A DNA stretch of 64,000 nucleotides, taken from Agriotes lineatus. Taxonomy: Eukaryota > Arthropoda > Insecta > Coleoptera > Elateridae. The notes beneath the pieces were generated by a model that worked only from the letters and a program-made list of their open reading frames with translations, was not told where the DNA came from and searched no databases. Position numbers and translations under genes: made by a program. The DNA lies in NCBI GenBank assembly GCA_940337035.1, contig CALNHX010001061.1:1-64000 (forward strand), given 5' to 3'. Shown here one piece after another: positions 22,759-33,713 of the stretch (position 1 is the first letter of the stretch; every line of letters starts with the position of its first letter).

Positions 22759-23139
22759 TTGCAACTAAAGATGCCTATCAGAACAGCGGGTACTTGTTGC
22801 ACGTCAGATAAACATTATCATCACGCAAAAATAAACTATGGCAGGAGATCTATGATGTTAATTACGGGAGGAAACCCGCGCTGGCTCTCTGATCGACTCG
22901 CTTTGGTTTGCAAAAAGCTGATCTGGTCCCTGCTTTATTGTCTTCGTGACTGCACGGGGAATTTAATGGGAAACATTCTTGTTAGTGTTGGGAAGGCTTC
23001 TAAACGATTAGGTAAGCTCTACAGGAAATCAGAGATGTTTGGATTAAATAATTTGGATCATAGGTTAAGAATTGGCGACGACGATGGTCTGGGCTTTCGC
23101 ATACTAAGAATTGCAAAGAGTAGCAAAACTGCCAAATAA
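22759..23139 (+). CDS. Unassigned ORF of 126 codons
   Basis: Open from ATG to TAA, basic, with no domain recognised; contains CRDCTGN and LGKLYRKSEMFGL-type segments that match nothing I know. Less AT-rich than its flanks. It is followed within 100 bases by a LINE RT fossil, so it may be an accidental frame in a retroelement or regulatory block. Confidence 0.15.
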   Translation: MQLKMPIRTAGTCCTSDKHYHHAKINYGRRSMMLITGGNPRWLSDRLALVCKKLIWSLLYCLRDCTGNLMGNILVSVGKASKRLGKLYRKSEMFGLNNLDHRLRIGDDDGLGFRILRIAKSSKTAK

Positions 23140-23214
23140 ATTCCTTCACCAACAAGAAATGCAGCACTGAAAAAGCTCTACAACAGTTTTACTACATAAG
23201 AAAACAAAATCGAG

Positions 23215-23345
23215 CAAAACTAGGATACTGTAGGCTAATAACACTGTTGCCCCAATTGCGTAAGTTGTTGGCAAAAATTATTATCAATCGCATAACAAGC
23301 CAGTTAGATAGGTATCAGACACGAAAGCAAGTAGACAGTATAATA
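23215..23345 (+). pseudogene. LINE reverse transcriptase fragment
   Basis: Reads LITLLPQLRKLLAKIIINRI followed by SQLDRYQTRKQVD. This corresponds to the RT segment YRPITLLxxLxKLxxKIIxNRL and FYQPxEQAGF of RTE-type LINEs. Only about 40 codons are recognisable. Confidence 0.55.
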
Positions 23346-24254
23346 TACTACCCTCATGTTTGGCGTTTGCCAATTATACAAAAACGATCAACACAGTTGA
23401 ACACTGATCAATAGTAAAGGGGCTGTAGAACAGATACGTTGATCGTCGATATTTCCCAATGATTAATAATGTATTGCAATGGTTCTGTGCTTCAACGTAT
23501 ATATAGTTAATGTCTCCACCACAAAAATATGAGCTATTAAAAGTTGCTTTCAGCTTCCTCTTTTATAATTGTTAGTTCAGTAATACTACAGATTCATAAA
23601 TGTTGTAGCCGTTAGTTTTCATAAAGAAAACTAACACTGGGAACCTTAATTAAGAGTGGAACTTGATGTACACAGAATTTCAATAATCTTCATCAAAAAC
23701 TGATAATTAACCACTTTCTATTGCGTTCGCTCTCGTAATATCGGTAACATCGATGGCTAGCTTAATAAAGCAGCAAGATCTTCAGCAAATAGCTGTTAAA
23801 CTGTAAAAAACAGGAAGATTTAAAATGTTTACAAGAACGGTGGAAGTGAGATTGTGACAAACAATTTTATAAAATTGAAAGAATTTAATAAGCACTTGAA
23901 GAAACCTAAGCAAGACAGTTATGTAGGGTAGCATCTAGAAACAAAAATATTGAAATGGAAGTGCAACTAAGAAAAATATTTAACTTGACACTTGAAAAGT
24001 TATGTTAACTACGACTTTGAAATTAAAGAGAAAACCTATTTAAAAACTAGAAAGAAGATGTATTTCTGGGATGTGGGGTCTTACAACTAACAAAATCATC
24101 TAATTGTGTTAATTTACGCAATTACCATGCATAAAGTGACATACGAAAAGAAACCTAAATAGACTATGATTAGTAATTATAATGTTGTCTTTATGGAAAA
24201 GCAGAATTTAAGCTGTGTGAAAAGAAATTTTAAATTTGTTATTACGTTATAGTA
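23346..24254. other. AT-rich DNA, no gene recognised
   Basis: No coding or structured feature supported. Confidence 0.4.
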
Positions 24255-24530
24255 CCGGGTGTCTTAAAATGAATTACATCTAGTATGCTTTGAATTTCCC
24301 ATAATGCAATCTAAAATTTTACTTGAAATTGGCAAGACTGTAAGTCTATGTCAAATTCGAGGTTATCAGATTATGTTTTGCGTCAGTTTGTGTCAAAACT
24401 GACGCAAAATCTAACCTGCTAACCTCAAATTTCACATAGACTTACAGTCTTGCCAATTTTAAGTAAAGGTTTGGATTGCATTATGGGAAATTCAAAGCAT
24501 ACTAAATGTAATTCATTTTAAAACACCCGG
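24255..24530. mobile_element. Palindromic MITE, CCGGGTGT family, copy 1
   Basis: A 276 bp near-complete palindrome beginning CCGGGTGTCTTAAAATGAAT after TA and ending ATTTTAAAACACCCGG before TA. Its halves include AAGACTGTAAGTCTATGTCA and its mirror, and GCGTCAGTTTGTGTCAAAAC at the centre. No coding capacity. The TA flanks suggest Tc1/mariner-type mobilisation. A second TA-flanked copy lies at 52783-53013. Confidence 0.85.
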
Positions 24531-24563
24531 TATATTAAGTATTAAAAACTGCAAGAACATTTT

Positions 24564-24628
24564 ACCGATCGAAGACAATTGTTTGGAGGAGGAGCGAAGC
24601 GACGCATCCAATTATTGTCTGAGATCGG
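24564..24628. repeat. Short hairpin
   Basis: CCGATCGAAGACAATTGTTTGGA pairs with TCCAATTATTGTCTGAGATCGG across a loop of about 19 bases containing GAGCGAAGCGA. It forms a stem of about 22 bp with a few mismatches and lies just downstream of the palindromic MITE. Function unknown. Confidence 0.5.
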
Positions 24629-24734
24629 TACTTCCTTAACATTCGTGATGCTTATGGGTTTTTTTGTACGATAGAAATGTATTTCTTCAAACGTCAGTAA
24701 AATGTGACATTATACCACAGAATAATATGTTGGT

Positions 24735-24845
24735 GTTACTGTAAGTCTATGTCAAATTGGACGTTAGCAGGTTAGGTTTTGCGTCAGTCTGTGTCAAAAC
24801 TGAGGCAAAACCTAACCTGCTAACCTCGAATTTTTACTTACCGTT
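24735..24845. repeat. Core-only copy of the palindromic MITE
   Basis: Contains CTGTAAGTCTATGTCAAATT, TTAGCAGGTTAGGTTTTGCG, GTCAAAACTGAGGCAAAACC and CCTAACCTGCTAACCTCGA. This is the inner half of the 24255-24530 element without its CCGGGTGT ends, so it is either a deletion derivative or the source of a captured core. Confidence 0.6.
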
Positions 24846-25504
24846 CTACCGTTGGCAACAAAGTAACTAAGTAAACAATTATTCATTATCTCAAATTTTG
24901 TTTAACAGTGAGGTTGTTATATGAAATGACTGTAAATAGGCCCATTGCCTTTGTTTGTTTCCCAGATTTGTAATAGCTACACGCGTTTTATAAACGCTTC
25001 TTAAATTAATTTTTTAAAACATGAAACCAAAAATGTAGTGGTACTATGCAAAAATAAATAATGCAAATTCACTGAAGTTATACTACAATATCTTTGTATT
25101 ATTCTTCACTCACCTGAATGTGGGAGATCAGTATTAGGAAATCTTCATATAGATGCAGTGGATTTGCTGAAGGCTATGTAGATGTCTCAAGAAATCCAAC
25201 GAATAACAGAGTTAATCTTCAAAGATAAATAAGAAATATTTACCAGAGATACTTTGTTCACACAGTGCTTTTCGTTTGGATAATAAGTGAGGTTAGTTCA
25301 ACTATACGATTTCAAAACTGTCACTACCTTACCGGCAAATAAGATGGAAGAGAAAAAGAATTTCATGAAATTCATTTATTAAGCCATAATTGAATGTTTG
25401 AACCCACTTAGATAAGAGTTTTTATGTCTTTAATTCCTTTAATGGAGCTAGTAATAAACAAAAAGGACAATTTAAATAGTACATAACCATTATTATTTGT
25501 AACA
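24846..25504. other. AT-rich DNA, no gene recognised
   Basis: No supported feature. Confidence 0.4.
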
Positions 25505-25800
25505 GAGCTTGTAGAGTATTGCTTAGCATTCCGGAGGTCACGGGTTCGATTCCCCTGGCCGTCTGCTCCGATTCAGGTTTTTAGGTGGTTTTCCAGAGTT
25601 CACGGAGTACCTTCTCTGAGGCGAATGCCGGGGCACTACTCCTCCACCTTTCCTGGTGTCTCTTCCAGTCTACACCTCTCCTTTCTTTCACCGATCCTAT
25701 AATTCCCAGTCTTGGTTGAAGAGGGACGCAAGGTCCCTATAGCAGGGTGATTCATAACTATGGTAATTACATTAAATGGGTGTTTTCTGACCACAGTACA
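25505..25800 (+). mobile_element. tRNA-derived SINE
   Basis: The head carries a clear B box, GGGTTCGATTCCCC, at about 25546-25560 after a degenerate A-box region at about 25510-25522. The body continues with TTTTTAGGTGGTTTTCC and GAATGCCGGGGCACTACTCC, the sort of GC-rich, non-coding SINE body seen in insects. The right end is uncertain; a GGTGATTCATAACTATGG motif near 25746 may mark the tail or an adjacent repeat. Confidence 0.55.
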
Positions 25801-26159
25801 TTGCACTAAAAATTGATCACCCATGGAAAAAAATCACAATAGTATCACAATATCAATCACAATATTAAGTAAATCAGATAAGAGTTAACACGTAATGCAC
25901 CAAATGTGATTGAAATGCTTATACAATCGTTTTTTGCCTCTGAATTTTATCAAAGTTTGGTGTTATCCATGTTCATGGAACATCATTCCAGTGACCGTAA
26001 ATCGGTTTTTCAGCAATAATTTTTTTTTACAGATAGGACTATTAAAACTGGTCACATGACCAACCATTAATTTTAGTCTGTCAAATCTTAAAGCTAAGTA
26101 CTTATGTTCTAAAGTCCATCCAATGACTTCTTTTAGTTGTCTTTGATGACCAAAAGGTG
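25801..26159. other. AT-rich spacer next to the Jockey LINE
   Basis: Probably includes the 3' untranslated tail of the minus-strand Jockey element, but no poly(A) or repeat tail could be fixed. Confidence 0.35.
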
Positions 26160-26239
26160 CTAATCACAGTCACTCGCGCACAATGCTCTGCTTTTATACA
26201 TGCACTGCACTTAAACAAGTTCAAAAGGTTTGGTCCTCT

Positions 26240-26638
26240 TCAGTCTTCGGACAAGGGTTTGGTTGTCCAGCAGCTGAAGAGCTTCTGCATTTGTGTGCTG
26301 AAGAAGATTGGCCTCGTGCTTGCCAGCATACCTCTTGATTTCTTGGGCCTCCATTGGGATGCCAAGATCCCGATGTAGTTTACATTTACCAAATTCCGAA
26401 AAACTTTATTTTGAAAGGTTTGAACCCTTGCAATGTTGGTCTTTCTGGTACACCCCCAGAGTTGTATACCGTACAGCCAAATAGGTTTGATAATTTGATT
26501 ATAGATTAATACTTTGTTTTGAATAGATAATTGTGAATTTCTTCCCAGAAGCCAGTAGTATTTTCTGTATTTAAGGCGCAGTTCTGCCATTTTCTTCTTC
26601 ACATGTACCTTCCATCTGAGCTTGGCGTCCAGGGTCAT
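26240..26638 (-). pseudogene. Jockey ORF2 C-terminal piece after frameshift
   Basis: Begins MTLDAKLRWKVHVKKK, the conserved strand after the RT palm, and continues with YGIQLWGCTRKTNI and IQTFQNK-like thumb motifs (VQTFQNKVFRNLV). It then ends TTKPLSED. It is the natural continuation of 28283-26571 in a shifted frame. The region beyond 26240 has no clear coding continuation. Confidence 0.85.
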
Positions 26639-28283
26639 ACCAAGCGTTATTTTGATATGGTACTACAGTACCATTTATATTTAGAGTCATTGGGCCAGTT
26701 AATATCTTGTTGGTGAAATTAACATAAACAGATTTCAGCTCGTTTAACTTCATTTTCCAAGTTTTTGTCCACCTGCATATTTCATTAGTTACTTCTTGCA
26801 ACTTATTAGAGGAACTGTCCAAATTCTGTCCTACCGCAAGCAAGGCAGTATCGTCTGCGAAAGATGCTGTTGTTATATTATCGACCTCCGGTATTTCATT
26901 TATGTACAGTAAATATAAAATTGGCTCCAAAACACTACCTTGAGGGACCCCCGCATTTATTTCTTTTAGCACTGAATATTCGTCTTCTTGTTTAATTCGG
27001 AATAATCTGTTAGATAAGTATGAGGCTAAGACTTCGACATATTGTTTCGGTAGCATTTTGTTTAGTTTATAGATTAGTCCTTCATGCCACACCCTGTCGA
27101 AAGCTTGTGCAACATCAAGGAAAACCGCCGAGCAAACCTGTTTTTCTTCTAATGACCGTTCGATGACGTCGGTTATTCGATGTACCTGATCGATAGTAGA
27201 GTGCTTCTGTCTAAAGCCGAATTGGTAGTTAGGAATCAAGTTGTTCTTTTCTATTAGTGGTCTTAGTCTTTTTAGTAACAATTTCTCAAAGAGCTTTGAG
27301 ATAAGGGGAAGTAGAGAAATAGGTCTATACGATTTTGCGTCATTTGGTGGCTTACCGGGTTTAGGTAACATAATAACTTCTGCCACTTTCCAAATAGCAG
27401 GAACGTGCTTTAGTCGAAATGCTGAATTAAAGAGGTACATTAGCATGACTATACCTTTTTTCGGCAACTGTTTCAATATTTCTCCAGTGATTAGATCAAA
27501 ACCGGGAGATTTTTTAGGATTTATATTGATTTTAATGTCATTCGCCACTTCTTTCGGAGTTACTGCTGTGATATTTTTAGATTCTAGATTCGCTGCATCT
27601 TCCAATATTAGATCTGTTTGAATCTGACTGGGTTTAAAAATCTCAGATAGATGATCAGCAAACAATTCTGCTTTTTGTTTATTATCGCGTGCCCATGTGC
27701 CATCTTGCTTTCTGATTGGAGGCATTGACTTTATACGTCTATTAATTCTTTTTGTGGTTTTCCATAGAGCATAATCATGTTCTTCGTTCGCGGTTAGGTT
27801 TTGCAGGAATTTATTGGTCGAATCTTCTTTTAGTTTCTGGATTTCTCTTTTTAGCCTTTGACTTTTGTGGTTTAGGATAGTTTTGTCAGTGGGGTTCCTT
27901 GTTTGTTGCCATTTTCTTCTGGCTTTTCTTTTATCCTTAACCAATTCTCTAATTTCCACGGGGTAATTATTTCCTTTGGTTGTGCGACTGATTTGTTTGG
28001 TGTTATTTGCTGCAGCTGCTTGGATGATACTATTAAATCTCTCCGCTTGGTCTTCTAACTCTTCTGTGGTTTTAAGCCCGACCCTCAGATTAATGTTCTT
28101 CTGAAGATGAGTCCTAAAACCGCACCAGTTGGTGGTTCTGTTAACTAATCTGGGAATAGTTTCTTTCTTGATAACTTTTTCGCTGAACGTCAGTATGACT
28201 GACGAGTGATCCGAATCTAGATCAAAGCTTTCTTGTATATCTATAAAATTTGATGATACCTTTCTTGTTATAAAAAAATCCAA
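26571..28283 (-). pseudogene. Jockey ORF2, end of endonuclease and reverse transcriptase
   Basis: 570 codons in the same frame as 28847-28314. In order: LDSDHSSVILTF (end of the endonuclease), a basic linker, KKSPGFDLITGEILKQLP (RT motif 0/1 region), KSYRPISLLPLISKLFEKLL, YQFGFRQKHSTIDQVHRI, AVFLDVAQAFDRVWHEGLIY, VPQGSVLEPILYLLYINEIP and the catalytic box ASFADDTALLAVG. The active Asp pair is intact. The frame is lost after GTVVPYQNNA, where KYLGMTLD is expected; a small deletion puts the rest in another frame (26638-26240). The usual Met start shown is internal. Confidence 0.9.
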
Positions 28284-28313
28284 TAAGTCCGGTTTTTTAT
28301 TTCTATCTGTAGG

Positions 28314-28847
28314 TCAATATGTAGGTTTAGCAGTAGAATGAAAATTACACCCCGTTTCCCTTACCGCTTCTCTCAGTTCACTACCTTTGGCCGTGGTTAG
28401 GCGGGAACCCCAATCTACATGTTTAGAGTTGAAATCTCCTACCATGATGAATCTCTCTCCCATGTGTTTTATAAGTGATTTATATTCCGGTTTCTTTAGA
28501 TTGTATTTAGGTGGGCAATCCAGTGATCCTATTCTTATCTTTTGTTTAGTTGATTGAATGCATACCACTGCAAGTTGGATTTGGTCAGTTTGAAGAGAAC
28601 ATTCTTCATAGTGACTAATGTTATTTTTTATTATAATTGCACTACCTCCTTTTGCTTGGTTCCTGGGATGTATAGCTTGATAACTTTGGTAACCCCGAAA
28701 ATTAAGATAAGTTTGTGATGTACTGTGTGTTTCAGTAATTAGACAAATATCAATATTTTGGCTGTAGAGAAATATTTCTATTTCATATTTGTGGTTGAAA
28801 ATGCCATTAGCATTCCAAAGGGCTATTCTTAGGTCTACGAAATCCAT
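28314..28847 (-). pseudogene. Jockey ORF2, endonuclease part, ended by a nonsense codon
   Basis: 177 codons of AP-type endonuclease starting MDFVDLRIALWNANGI (conserved WNANG). Then come ITETHSTSQT with the catalytic Glu, GGSAIIIKNNI, and VGDFNSKHVDWGSR with the catalytic Asp-Asn pair. The stop follows AKPTY: a TGA sits where the family has Trp, and the downstream frame continues without a shift. The endonuclease finishes in the next segment with SDHSSVILTF. One base change accounts for the break. Confidence 0.85.
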
Positions 28848-29434
28848 TGGGTACTTCTTTTTGTCATAGCACCAGTGCTTTTAGCTTCTAGTATATCTAG
28901 TCTGGCAGCGAACTGTCTAAGTGTTTCCATCATCTGATTCATAATTTGTTGCATGGTGCTGTATTCCTCCGGTTTTGTTGGATGTTGGGATTCTGTAGAT
29001 TGTGTTATCTTAGCATAAGAGACTTCACCAGTAACCTTTTTGGAGTTAATGGTTCTAGGTTGTGATTTATTTTGCATTTCCATATTCCTTCTCTTTTGTA
29101 GTTCTTTTGCTATTACGCCGCCTCTATAATTTGCAGTGTGCGCTTGTGCACAATTAGAGCACTTCGCTGGCACGGATTTGGGTTTAGTACAATCACTTGT
29201 CAGATGATTGCCCGCACATTTAACACAGACCGGGTTCCTTTTACAGTATTTTTGAGTATGTGCAGATCTTTGACATATTTTGCATTGAGGGATTAGTTTA
29301 TTTGTTCTTAGAGCCTCAATTTTAACTTTCATATTGGACAAGTATTGGATATTGACGATTTTTTTAATATCCTCTGATTTATCGAAGGTTGCTATAAACA
29401 ACGGAAGTTTAACGTAGCAATTAAATGGTTTCAT
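28835..29434 (-). CDS. Jockey ORF1 gag-like RNA-binding protein, N-terminally truncated
   Basis: 199 codons. The N-terminal part (LFIATFDKSEDIKKIVNIQY, about residues 12-31) matches the segment preceding the zinc fingers in Jockey ORF1 proteins. It is followed by CCHC-type knuckles: CKICQRSAHTQKYC (about 55-68), CVKCAGNHLTSDC (about 74-86) and a third CSNCAQAHTANY (about 92-103) that lacks its final Cys. The intact family binds element RNA in the cytoplasm and nucleus. The start codon given is only the first Met in the truncated copy. The stop overlaps the ORF2 ATG by 13 bases. Confidence 0.8.
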   Translation of the reverse strand: MKPFNCYVKLPLFIATFDKSEDIKKIVNIQYLSNMKVKIEALRTNKLIPQCKICQRSAHTQKYCKRNPVCVKCAGNHLTSDCTKPKSVPAKCSNCAQAHTANYRGGVIAKELQKRRNMEMQNKSQPRTINSKKVTGEVSYAKITQSTESQHPTKPEEYSTMQQIMNQMMETLRQFAARLDILEAKSTGAMTKRSTQWIS

Positions 29435-29460
29435 TTTTTGTGAGATTATCAGTTTGTATC

Positions 29461-29715
29461 ACCTTGCAAAGACAATTTAGAGCTTCATGAAAACTCAAGT
29501 TAAGCAAGGTAACCCGATGCCGGCAGAGAGTGTCGGTAACTTGTTTCGTCGTACTTCTAGCGCCAAGATTTCAGCTTAGGATGCAAATCTTCAATTGGCC
29601 TAAGACAGTCAAGCTAAGGGCTCGTGTGTAATGGGAGGGAACGTTATTTGTTTCGTAAATGACTGTATCGAAAGTCCTTTACCGTTCCGATTTGGCAAAT
29701 ACGGCGATTGTTGTA
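29461..29715. other. GC-richer spacer
   Basis: Lies between the truncated 5' end of the Jockey element and a mariner-like terminus. No open frame; might be part of the same conserved noncoding block as 30830-31090, split by the intervening insertions. Confidence 0.3.
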
Positions 29716-29717
29716 TA

Positions 29718-30818
29718 CAGGGTGTTATGGAAATCCACGTAAAAATTTTAATCAATAATAGAGCTCGCCAAACTGAACAACTTTTCTATTTATCCTTTTT
29801 CTTTTAATCGTATATTATCTCAAACACATTTGAGGTAGAAAATTTGCACAGACTCCTATACTCCTTCCACCTAAACGCAAGACTAGTTAATATGCAAATA
29901 TCAGTACAAAAGACAAGAGTCATAGTTATAACAAAAACACCCATGAAATTCAAAGTCTCAATAGATAATAAAACACTAGAACAAGTCATGCATTTTTGAT
30001 ATTTAAGAGCAGATATAACAGCCAACCTAAACAGCATAGTAGCGACGAGAAATGAAATCAATACAGCCGGTAGAACATCAGGCTGCTTAAAGACAACAAT
30101 ATGGAAAACAAATCTGAAATCTCGAAGCAAAATCAAGAATATACAAGGCGTGTCTCAGTCTAGGAATGACTTAGTCCGCTTAAACCAGAGCTGAAAAAGT
30201 AAAACAAAATCAATGCTCCGAACAACAGCGATGGAAACACTCTGCAACATAATGGGACTCACTCTAAGAGATCGTGTTAGAAATGATGATATAAGAGACA
30301 GTGTAAGACTCCAGATGTCGTGAGATGGGTTAGGCACAGAAGAAAATAGTACAATCAACGCACAATTAGAATGCCTCCTATTAATATAGTCAAAATAGCA
30401 CGAGATAGAAAACCAAGGACTGAACGACCACCAGGTAGACCACCTAAAAGTTGGGAGAAGTGTTGAATATCTATATCACAAGAAAAATAGTTGGAAAAAC
30501 CAGACCTAAAAGGTCTAACGTAAAGAAAAAAGAAGAAGAATAAATGTGACGAGCCGCTCGGTAAGCAAATGCAAGCTAAAGGTGAACGTCACAGGTATAC
30601 TAAAACTGAAAAGTTCCTACAGAAAAAAACCTGTGGTTAATAACGTACTTACCTCAATTGATAAAGTATGTTAGTGATCAGATGTCAACTAAAAGTTTTA
30701 TTAGTATCTATGCAGTTTTTTTGTTTTGAATTTCACAGATATGTTTTTGGTGTTTTATGCTAGTTTCATGAGATCTCTATGTGGTTAAATTTACTACGTG
30801 GATGTCCATAACACCCTG
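29718..30818. mobile_element. Mariner-like insertion enclosing a LINE 3' end
   Basis: Termini CAGGGTGTTATGGAAATCCA at 29718 and TGGATGTCCATAACACCCTG ending at 30818 are inverted repeats of about 24 bp. The left end follows TA; the right flank reads TTTAG, so a perfect TA duplication is not present. Most of the interior is LINE-derived (see 29830-30540). It resembles a Tc1/mariner-type non-autonomous element that captured or was invaded by a LINE fragment. Confidence 0.5.
29830..30540 (+). pseudogene. RTE-type LINE 3' end
   Basis: Reads across frames MQISVQKTRVIVITKTP, then GRTSGCLKTTIWKTN, TAMETLCNIMGLTLRDRVRN and KIARDRKPRTERPPGRPPK. These are the conserved C-terminal motifs of RTE-type elements (usual forms SGCLKxTIWKNK, ETLRxIAGKTLRDRIR, RRPPGRPPKRW). 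An A/G-rich tail (AAGAAGAAGAATAAA) follows near 30520-30545, as expected at the 3' end. Several stops; inactive. Confidence 0.7.
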
Positions 30819-30829
30819 TTTAGCCAGAT

Positions 30830-31090
30830 TGGCACAGCTTAATCGATCTCGTGTCGTTGAGTATCGCGGAATTTCATATCGATTTCCGATCAGACATGAT
30901 TAAAGGGACGCAGCGCTTAAAGATCTCCAGTCATATCGCGTGTAGACAATGCCAATTCGCCCGCCCACAATATTGAAGTTGTATCTTTTTGGTTGTATCG
31001 ATGCCGACCGTTAAGTGCGGCTTCCATTTACGAGCAAAATGTTCGCTCAGCGCTCCTAGTGATAGAGGCTTTTCTTGAATTTGACATTTT
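30830..31090. promoter_or_regulatory. GC-richer noncoding block, candidate regulatory DNA
   Basis: Composition differs sharply from the flanks and contains words such as CATATCGATTTCCGATCAGA and TCGATGCCGACCGTTAAG without an open frame. Inference from composition only. Confidence 0.25.
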
Positions 31091-33713
31091 ACCGTCAACT
31101 GAATCGCAGCATCCAGCTAAGTTAAATATGTTTTACTAGTCAATCACCCGAGCTACGCTTCGCTTCGCCAATTACACGATTTAATTATAATTTAATTTTA
31201 CTTTACTTTTTTGTACTTGTTTTGAAAATAAAAACCAGCCTACGATCTAAGTCTAAAAATTAGCAAAATTTTAGGCTATCATACAATTTAATCGGTCCAG
31301 TATCTTCGGAGAAGATAGCGAACAAAAATACATACAAAGAAAGAGACCACTGATTTTATGATATTGATTATTTAATATTATATGGTATGTGGGATTGATC
31401 GCCAATTTAATATGTAGTATGCTAAGATGTCTCATTCGTAGATTACTGCAGCGACGCAGATGTGAGATAAGTTTTGAGGTGTTGCCTGCTAGAAGTGCAA
31501 TAACGTTCAAAGCCCTCTGCACTAGTTTATCAATATTGTTTTCCCCTGTGAATTTTTTTCTCAGGCAAACACATACGATGTAGAGTTCTTAGTAATTATT
31601 TTGGTTGCCTTTTTTTTATTGCCGGAACAGCTGCACAGCTGAACCGCTTAAATGTATTATTAAAGTTCTTAAAATTACTATATGTAAAGTTCAGCGTACG
31701 TCCGCATATTTTAAACTCGAGATTCGAAGATCACGACAAAAAGCAATTTCCTAATATATGAAGCTGGGCACGTACACACTTCCTATCGACGAGGAACGTC
31801 TTTCTAGTGGAATTTCTTGGTTACATCGCCAGCATATACATCACGTAGCCCCGTTAAATAACACGAATTTGTCCCCGTATCTTTTCAGGTACAACTACCT
31901 TGACTATCGCGACCCCCTTCTCCTCCCCCCCCCATCTCGCTGAGCTATTGGACTCCTTTTAAACTCGTTACCTGCCGTAAACGGGGTTTCTCCTATAAAA
32001 AGCTCTTGCAAAATTTATAGCATTATGTGCAGGCAATGTTCACCTAATTCTAATAATAACAAACATTCAAATTTAATTTAATCATCAATGGAGGATCTCC
32101 TTAATAATTTTTCACGAATTACAATACGTTTTAGAAAACAATAACTTTATCTGCGTAGTAAGACGCATTTGTGGTATAATGTCGCTCTGACATTACAAAT
32201 AATATGTACTAAATATATGCATCTCTTTTATAGGTTCTGATTAATCTATATAGTGTGTCATATTTCTTTGTTAGCTATATTAGTGCTTTTCTTGTTTAAT
32301 AAATTTAATGGTTCTTTAATGAAGCTTTAAGTAGCAATATATTGCTATGAACACATTTTAGTAGCCTTATATGTAAAATAATAATTATTAGTAATTTATA
32401 ACATAACCAACAAAAAACAGATATTTATTGTAAAAATGTTCAGAAGATGTTATAAATTCGAGTTTAGATTTGTTATAAAATAGCAGGCCTTGTAAATAAT
32501 TGAAAGTATGATGTTTTTAGAATAGCATTATTTTGTGCAAAAACAAATTAAAATCAAAGTGGACTTGGCATTTCATGCAACTAAAACAAAACTGTAAGCA
32601 AGACAATTGGGGGCAGCTTTTTGAAAGGGTTGGTTGTGTTTTTTGCTAAGTTCCCCAATAAATGATTTTTTATGCGCGATTAAATAAACAAAATTACCAA
32701 AAAATTGTGTTTCATTGAGAGAGTGTGCCCAGGTTGATTTGTGGAAGTTCTCCTTTGTATTGACCTTCCGCAACAAGTAGAACGAGGCATCATTTGGTCC
32801 AGTGCAAGCCAGAGTATTTCAAATTGATTTCACAGAGGTTCAGTCAGTTTTGTAGTGCGTGTAAAAGGTACATAGGCGAGCAGTGTACGTGTGGTGCACC
32901 GCAGCCCTTTAGTCGGGCCCCAGCTATTCAAAAGGTCATCCAAGTGCAAGCCGATATCCAGTCTACGTACCTGCCTTGCTAACAGCGGGCCCGTAACTCT
33001 ATCCTGTCTTGAGCATCGTGGGACCTTCAGCGAGACAGCAGGTTAGGACGCAGGTACACAGATCATCTTAGAAGCCATCTAAAGGTCAGATTTTTGCAGC
33101 TAGAAAGTGACTTTTTGTGATTCTGTTCGTTTTGGGTGTAGCGACCTAACCTTGCGTAAAGTCATTTTATTAATTATAATAGTATAAAAAATTATTAGTT
33201 GGTCACTTTACAGAACTTGATGTAATTAGAGCCGCATGAGAGTCATAATTAATTATAATTATTTATTAAACCCTAAGTTACGGCATAACAGTATTAACAG
33301 TAGCAGAACCAGAAAATTTTTAACATTTTCCGTACTATATATATTTTTTATTTCCAAACATTTCTTTATTCATTATTGTAGTTAATAAATTCCGTTCCTG
33401 TAAAACTGTGCTGAGAATAATAAGGGCTCTAAAATTTACCGCACAAAGACGGAAGTTTCTACTTTTTTAAGACATGTAAAATTTTTTAGTTGAAATAGTG
33501 AGAAGAACTGTGGCGCTAGGAACAAGTTGCAATACACTTTCTACAAGTAGGCGTAGGAAATATATTCAAGCTAGCAAAATATCCCAACAAATATTAAGAG
33601 TATGAAACTTTCCCGTAATTGAAATGTTGTTATCGTATCAGCCTGTAGCAGGCTTCGCAAACAGCTCATGGAACTCGTAAAACAAAAAATGGTGACATCC
33701 GCGACTCTAACAG
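31091..33713. other. Mostly AT-rich DNA, no gene recognised
   Basis: Holds short unassigned frames (31271-31522 minus, 32794-32982 plus). GC-richer islands at 31700-31980 and 32780-33080 have no recognisable domain; 31920-31938 is a C run. The 31522-31271 minus frame has a faint LINE C-terminal look (MQRALNVI...LRMRHLSIL), not enough to call. Confidence 0.35.

Larger units (their letters stand above)
26160..29460 (-). mobile_element. Jockey-type non-LTR retrotransposon, 5'-truncated
   Basis: Minus-strand element with a gag-like ORF1 (29434-28835) and an endonuclease/RT ORF2 (28847-26240). ORF2 starts with ATG inside the end of ORF1 with a 13 base overlap, a usual arrangement in the Jockey clade. 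ORF1 begins within the region preceding the zinc knuckles, so the 5' end is lost. ORF2 is interrupted by one in-frame TGA at 28314-28316 and one frameshift near 26640. Otherwise reading is continuous, so this copy is much younger than the RTE fossils nearby. Confidence 0.9.

Noticed and set aside
22759..23139. 126-codon ORF as a real gene
   Set aside because: Listed at low confidence only: no domain, no splice or promoter evidence, next to LINE debris.
24400..24430. CCTAACCTGCTAACCT resembles the insect telomere repeat CCTAA
   Set aside because: Only two imperfect units occur and always within the same MITE core, so it is not a telomeric tract.
25540..25565. Possible tRNA gene at the B box GGTTCGATTCC
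   Set aside because: The A-box region is degenerate and no cloverleaf can be drawn; called a SINE.
27241..27621. 126-codon plus-strand ORF opposite the Jockey RT
   Set aside because: It is the antisense shadow of a clearly coding minus-strand RT.
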